Shown here: positions 60,701-64,000 of the stretch, one piece after another
Layout: every line of letters starts with the position of its first letter
Numbering within the stretch: the stretch's first letter is position 1
The notes under the pieces: model-generated
What the model saw: the letters and a program-made list of their open reading frames with translations, nothing else
Databases searched by the model: none
What the model was told of the DNA's origin: nothing
Assembly: GCA_963978545.1 (NCBI GenBank)
Contig: OZ021732.1
Location: 44,154,059 to 44,218,058, forward strand
DNA from: Linyphia triangularis
Lineage: Eukaryota; Arthropoda; Arachnida; Araneae; Linyphiidae
Direction: 5' to 3'
Length of the DNA: 64,000 bases
Position numbers and translations under genes: made by a program

Positions 60701-63700
60701 TTTTCAATACGATTTCCGAAAAAAAATTGAATACATCTATTTTCAAAATTGACACAAGTTTTTTAGTGGATGATGGATAATTTTGATGCAATTCACGGAT
60801 TTCCGCAAATTTGCGGAAGAATCACATGTATGAAGACCACGTGACAAAGGCAACAGCATCGAAAACCGGTTTAACTATTCTTTAACCAAGTTAGTTCAGA
60901 CTAAAACAAGTCCTGAACTCTAGTGGAAAAAGGACAGTGGGAAACGAGCGCACTGGGCATTCTTTTTATGAAAAAAGGAAATCGATAGAATGGCCTTGAC
61001 ACGTCAGTTGAAATAATAAAACATTTTAGGGAATGAAGGAAAAGGCTGACTTTTCAAAACGATTTCTGAATATTTTTTTAAAACTTATCTAATCTAATTC
61101 CAAAATTTTAACGAATAACGGGATTTTCAGCCGATGATGAATTCGCGGATTTCCGCTAATTCACGTAAAAAAATTCGCGGATTTCCGCTAATTCGCGGAA
61201 GAATCACATGTATGATTGACATGGCATGCATTATTTCGGTAATACATTTGTGGTGGTCTCGTGTACAAATGACAGATACAACACCTAGGCACTAGTGGTC
61301 ACTTTTGCCTAGTGGTAAGCGCGCCTGTCTTCTGATCTAGGAATATCGAGTTCGACTCCCCGTTAGCATACACCGCTACATTGGTGACCCGAATATTCGA
61401 ACACATCAGTGGCACCATCTACTGCACGATCTTCACACTAACACTTCAGCATCTCTGGCGACTCACTGCCACACGCAACGCACTTAACTCACACGCAAGC
61501 AACTGAATCGTTCACCCCTTCGCGACTCACTGGGAAGGGGCTATGTGGTGGTCTCGTGTACAAATGACAGATACGCCCCCTAGGCATTAGTGATCACTTT
61601 TGCCTAGTGGTTAGCGCGCCTGTCTTCTGATCTAGGAGTCCCGCGTTCGACTCTCCGTTACCGCACACCGTTACACATTTTTAATAAATGAAGTACTATA
61701 TAACATCATTTATAGAGTTCTACTTGCATTAATTGCAATAATTTGGCAAAATGTAATTGAAATACTTTTCAGCAGAATTGTACGCTACTTCCATTTCACT
61801 CAACTTCACTTTCGTAATAAGTAAAAATAAACCTCTTTGAATAACCTTATAAAATGTATTTTTTAATTTTTTCTGTATCAAAAAATAAGCAAGTTTTATT
61901 CGAAATCGAAACTTCTCGCCAGACCAGTGATGTACGTAAGGTATGTATTTGATAAGATAGGACTCATTTTTCGGATGTTAAAATTTAGATGTTTGAAATT
62001 TTCTGTAACTCAATTCATATGACGTACATTCCATACTTTATGTAAATGACGTTTAATGGGCATATCATGATTTTTGAGGCGTTACCTGACGTACTAAAAA
62101 TATATCACCTAGTGTAACACCTCAGAGTTATCTATTAATTGGAATTATTATATCAGTTTCTTCCTGAGAATATAGTGTGTACTTATCAGGTGACTGATGA
62201 TTTGAAATTGAAGGAAAATTATTTATTCTGTAGAGAATTTGTGGAAATTGATACTTGTGCAACAGTAAGGGGTACGGGAGATATGCTCATATTTAATTTC
62301 ATTTAGAAGCTGTCAGTGACGATATTAACTTAAATGTTCCTGCAAAAAAGGATACACTTACTCCACTTGAAAATTGCCGACCGCCAACTTGAACTGAATT
62401 ATGATCAGGATTTTTCAATACTATTGACGATTTTAATTATTTGTATTTTATTTTTTCTATTCAATATGTTTTAAAACATCCATCACTTGGCACTTTTAAA
62501 GAAATTGATGAAATTTTGGAAATTTGCCGAGTGCCGTCTTTCTTTTCTAAAAACTTTTGCGGGGTGAGATAATGAAGATACCTATGATTTGTGTTTGCAA
62601 GATATCTATTATATTGTGTGCGCAGTCCATCAATGTAGGCGGGGGAAAAGACACCGACCCGACTCCCTTATAAATAGACTCTAGTGTAAAAATGCCGATT
62701 CGTGAAACTCGGGTCGGTATTTTTAATATTTTGTTCGACATTTTTTTTTTTTTTTAATTTTTTTTTTTTTTTAATATTTTTTCATTCAATTCGATTTTAT
62801 TGTGGATCAACTTTAAAAAAAGGGTTCAATAAAATGTCGAAAATTTGCCGACTGTTCAACTTTCTAAAACTTTTTTTTTGGGGGGGGGGGCGAGACGTCC
62901 CCTTCGCCCCCCATTCGCGTACTCCATGAGGGCACTACTGACTTTATCTAAGAGAAACCACTGGACTGATGCAAAGTTTTGAAAACCAGTTTTGAAACAG
63001 GTATGGTTTGCGTTTTCATTCCGTAACTTACAATTTAAGCTTTATAAATTTCTGCATGTTTAGGGTAAATCTAACTATTTTAGTTATATTAATTTTTAGA
63101 ATCACAAAAGGACAGAGTGTTACCTTAAATCAAAAATTTATTTATTGCAAAAGTTATTCTTCGGTTTAGACCACAGCTATATTCTTCAGTCTTAAACTAA
63201 ACCCAATTTATTTTTATAGGCACCTAAACATATAAATAAAATAACAGTTACAATATACAAGTTTGAATACTCACAAATTCCTATAAATTTCCACGCCTTT
63301 TCCAAACTTTTCATTTGTTTAAATGTTAAAAATCTGTTGTTTTCAAGGTACTTGAAAGAATTTTTCCTCACTAGCGTAAAGGTAAATATTCGAGCGAAAT
63401 TGTAATTTAAAGAAATTTTATATAGGCTATGGAGATACTTTGTTATGATTCTTAATTAATCACCGAAAGCATAAAATAACTAAATTATTTTGTACTTAAA
63501 TCCAATTCTAAAGTTCTAATCAATCAGAAACCTTAATTTGAATATTTGCAATAATTCAAAGATCTAACAACCAAATTCATACATATTACGCATTTTCAGT
63601 TTTACGCGCTATTTAGAACATATCAATTATTTAAAAAAAAATAATAATAACTCCTCATTTATTGTAAGCTCAATGCATTTCAAAATCATATTTATTATTA

Positions 63701-64000
63701 AATACAATTTTACACATAATGCAATTTTCCTGATAAAATTTACCAAGCCCAATGACACCAAATTCAATGAATAATGAAATTGTTGTATCTTGTATCAAAT
63801 GAGCAATTCTATTTCATTTTTCAGGACGGCGAAATTTGTTGAATGTTGCTAGATCTCTATTTCAGATGAATTGTAAACTCAACTGCATTTTACTCGAGTG
63901 GCTGGTGCTTACTGTGGCTTCTTTCCCAACAATTCAGCAAAAATTACAAGTTGAGATTGAAAACACCGTGGGCTTTGATCGGTATCCCGTAGCAGATGAC
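49637..64000 (+). CDS. Divergent CYP2-clan cytochrome P450, 5' seven exons (runs off window)
   Basis: A microsomal-type P450 monooxygenase by architecture. Exons: 49637-49830, 51396-51487, 51783-51829, 53900-54168, 56070-56170, 58665-58811 and 63825 to the edge; all phases join with no stop for 342 codons. An N-terminal anchor (residues 1-22) precedes the proline-rich hinge PPGPLGLPIFG (30-40), then DFQTLANYYGPIFSIRL. Exons 5-6 read YFLRVSSPIKKKLYENKKWLIRKEL, the F-G region pattern of CYP2 proteins. Exon 7 places the I-helix at about 295-309, its usual position in CYP2. However, the acid-threonine signature ([AG]GxxT[TS]) is replaced by M-N-C-K-L-N. The C-helix WxxxR is also not clear in exon 4. 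EXXR and the haem cysteine lie beyond the window. It may be non-classical, non-monooxygenase or decaying; the open frame argues for a kept protein. Confidence 0.85.
50300..50425 (+). repeat. tRNA-derived SINE, family A, diverged copy
   Basis: Shares CCGGGTTAGGCATGGATGTT, TTAAGCTGTAGGTCC and GCATAAAAATAGG with the copies at 5793 and 10501. The tRNA head is only partly preserved. Confidence 0.65.
50837..50875. repeat. 39-bp palindrome
   Basis: 19-bp arms (GATTGTTGGTTTAATATCA and inverse) with one mismatch and a one-base centre. Confidence 0.8.
51396..51487 (+). CDS. P450 exon 2
   Basis: Acceptor CATTTTCCAG, donor GTAAGT. Encodes IRLRTRYAIITDD and a following helix, matching the beta-1 sheet region. 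Confidence 0.85.
51783..51829 (+). CDS. P450 exon 3 (47 bp)
   Basis: Acceptor TGCTTGCAG, donor GTAAAT. Encodes RNYVRQTFK, aligned with the SGRP...ILF stretch of CYP2 proteins. Confidence 0.75.
51830..53899 (+). other. P450 intron 3 with (AT)n and an interspersed repeat
   Basis: Holds an AT dinucleotide run at 52244-52319, followed directly by a copy (52320-52460) of the repeat at 44030-44190. Confidence 0.7.
52244..52319. repeat. (AT)n microsatellite, about 76 bp
   Basis: Uninterrupted AT repeat at the edge of an interspersed repeat. Confidence 0.97.
53900..54168 (+). CDS. P450 exon 4
   Basis: Acceptor ATATTTTCAG, donor GTAAGT. Encodes SILFWRMRF, where the C-helix WxxxR should be but is altered. 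A basic helix and ISQFLKNLRFGFQLP follow, resembling the region before the F helix. Confidence 0.8.
54169..56069 (+). other. P450 intron 4 with a large palindrome
   Basis: AT-rich apart from the palindrome at 54941-55131. Confidence 0.7.
54941..55131. repeat. 191-bp palindrome centred on AAGCTT
   Basis: Arms of about 95 bp meet at ACAAGCTTGT (centre 55035/55036) with almost no loop. The inner 60 bp (GTCTGACGCACGG, TGCATTTATACC) are nearly perfect and the outer part is diverged. Probably an inverted MITE pair or a MITE with no interior. Confidence 0.85.
56070..56170 (+). CDS. P450 exon 5
   Basis: Acceptor TTTATTTTAG, donor GTAAGT. Encodes LLYKVIDMYCSNFYFLRVSSPIK (F-G region, in two parts FYFLR and SSPIK). 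It is the only open frame of this exon and ends in phase 1. Confidence 0.8.
56171..58664 (+). other. P450 intron 5 with transposon fragments
   Basis: At 56279 a CAGGGCCGTCGTTAGGAA stretch looks like a DNA-transposon end. At about 57246-57278 GCACCTCCTTGCA and CGGCGCTCATGG resemble the right end of the CATG elements. A T-run followed by a G-run is at 57739-57791. No gene is seen. Confidence 0.45.
58665..58811 (+). CDS. P450 exon 6
   Basis: Using the acceptor AGAAATTAG (58656-58664), the exon continues exon 5 in phase as KKLYENKKWLIRKELG, a close pattern match to the CYP2 G-helix region. It reaches SLPSHKYEG just before the I-helix exon. The donor at 58812 (GTCTAA) is weak; a second phase-compatible donor is at 58854 (GTGTAC). 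Confidence 0.7.
59750..60480 (+). repeat. Diverged tandem duplication, unit about 310 bp
   Basis: The block with AACGTAAATAATGGCGATAG (59756), CATCGGAGGTTTG and GTCAGATTTGCCAG recurs as AACGTAAATAATGCAGATAG (60070), CATCGGTGGTTTG and GTCAGGAAATTCC. The interval is richer in CpG than its surroundings. Confidence 0.6.
60665..61214 (+). repeat. Tandem duplication with GCGGATTTCCGC palindromes
   Basis: The unit at 60665-60833 recurs at 61018-61214. Both contain AACATTTTA(A)GGGAATGAAGGA, GACTTTTCAA and GCGGAAGAATCACATGTATG. In the second copy the short motif ATTCGCGGATTTCCGCTAAT is itself doubled. Confidence 0.75.
61305..61370 (+). repeat. tRNA-like segment in the 5' LTR
   Basis: An A-box-like CCTAGTGGTAAGCGCG and a B-box-like GAGTTCGACTCC, about 40 bp apart. 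A CTTCTGA stretch sits where an anticodon loop would. The stems do not pair well, so this is not a functional tRNA gene. Confidence 0.55.
61600..61665 (+). repeat. tRNA-like segment in the 3' LTR
   Basis: Same arrangement as in the 5' LTR, with CCTAGTGGTTAGCGCG and GCGTTCGACTC. The stems are again degenerate. Confidence 0.55.
63825..64000 (+). CDS. P450 exon 7 with altered I-helix (partial)
   Basis: Acceptor CATTTTTCAG. RNLLNVARSLF then EWLVLTVASFPTIQQKLQVEI align with the I and J helices of CYP2 proteins. The AGTETT-type hexapeptide between them is missing. The exon continues off the right edge. Confidence 0.88.

Larger units (their letters stand above)
61249..61675 (+). mobile_element. Miniature LTR retrotransposon (TRIM-like) with tRNA-like LTRs
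   Basis: Two 132-bp direct repeats (61249-61380 and 61544-61675, about 89% identical) both start TGTGGTGG and end TACA. They flank 163 bp of internal sequence. That begins, one base after the LTR, with a primer-binding-site-like TGGTGACCCG. It ends in a purine tract GGGAAGGGG three bases before the 3' LTR. CATT flanks both sides (61245-61248 and 61676-61679), a 4-bp duplication as in some Ty3/gypsy elements. No coding capacity. Each LTR carries a tRNA-like stretch (A-box-like CCTAGTGGTTAGCGCG, B-box-like GTTCGACTC). Confidence 0.85.
58812..63824 (+). other. P450 intron 6 with tandem duplications and a miniature LTR element
   Basis: Holds diverged tandem units (about 59750-60480 and 60665-61214), the LTR element at 61249-61675, and at about 62880-62938 a reversed DNA-transposon end (CATGAGGGCACTACTG). 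The remainder is AT-rich. Confidence 0.6.

Noticed and set aside
62702..62929. 75-codon plus-strand frame
   Set aside because: It consists of poly-T and poly-G runs and a transposon end, with no protein character.

Overview
This is a eukaryotic, AT-rich nuclear window with small exons and very long introns. The genes are animal genes. Together with the Ty3/gypsy-type LTR starting TGTTACGAATTTCTG, tRNA-headed SINEs and a CYP2-clan P450, they suggest an arthropod, most likely an arachnid such as a spider. The species cannot be fixed from the sequence alone.

Four protein-coding genes can be assembled by following motifs, splice sites and codon phase. (1) The 5' part of a TREX-like 3'-5' exonuclease gene lies on the minus strand (two exons, 2324 to 1053) and continues beyond the left edge. 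(2) A complete three-exon Dr1/NC2-beta gene lies on the plus strand (7739-16462, 166 codons). (3) A complete ten-exon PLP-dependent fold-type I aminotransferase gene lies on the minus strand (41388 to 26904, 436 codons). (4) The first seven exons of a CYP2-like cytochrome P450 gene lie on the plus strand (49637 to the right edge). Its I-helix reaches the expected place but lacks the oxygen-activation signature.

Most of the rest is transposable-element material, much of it nested and well bounded. A 4.9-kb foldback palindrome (2490-7396) sits between the divergent TREX-like and Dr1 genes. Dr1 intron 2 holds a 4.3-kb long-TIR DNA transposon with a frameshifted transposase of a family I cannot name. 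From 17.3 to 23.3 kb there is a decayed RTE-like LINE, two copies of an element flanked by CATG, a repeat with about 110-bp subunits, and a hAT-like element with a 6-bp target duplication. The aminotransferase introns carry a tRNA-SINE with a perfect 14-bp duplication, a hAT remnant, two more small hAT-like MITEs with 6-bp duplications and a 395-bp MITE. Upstream of that gene lie a 3.45-kb hAT with an exact 8-bp duplication, a canonical RFX X-box with CCAAT boxes, an 856-bp element with identical 109-bp inverted ends, and a solo LTR. Near the right end, inside P450 intron 6, is a 427-bp miniature LTR retrotransposon. Its 132-bp LTRs contain a tRNA-like sequence with A- and B-box-like motifs.

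The four genes are not a functional unit. The strongest leads for something new are the miniature LTR element with tRNA-like LTRs, the P450 with a rewritten I-helix, the foldback element at a divergent gene pair, and the unassigned long-TIR transposon.
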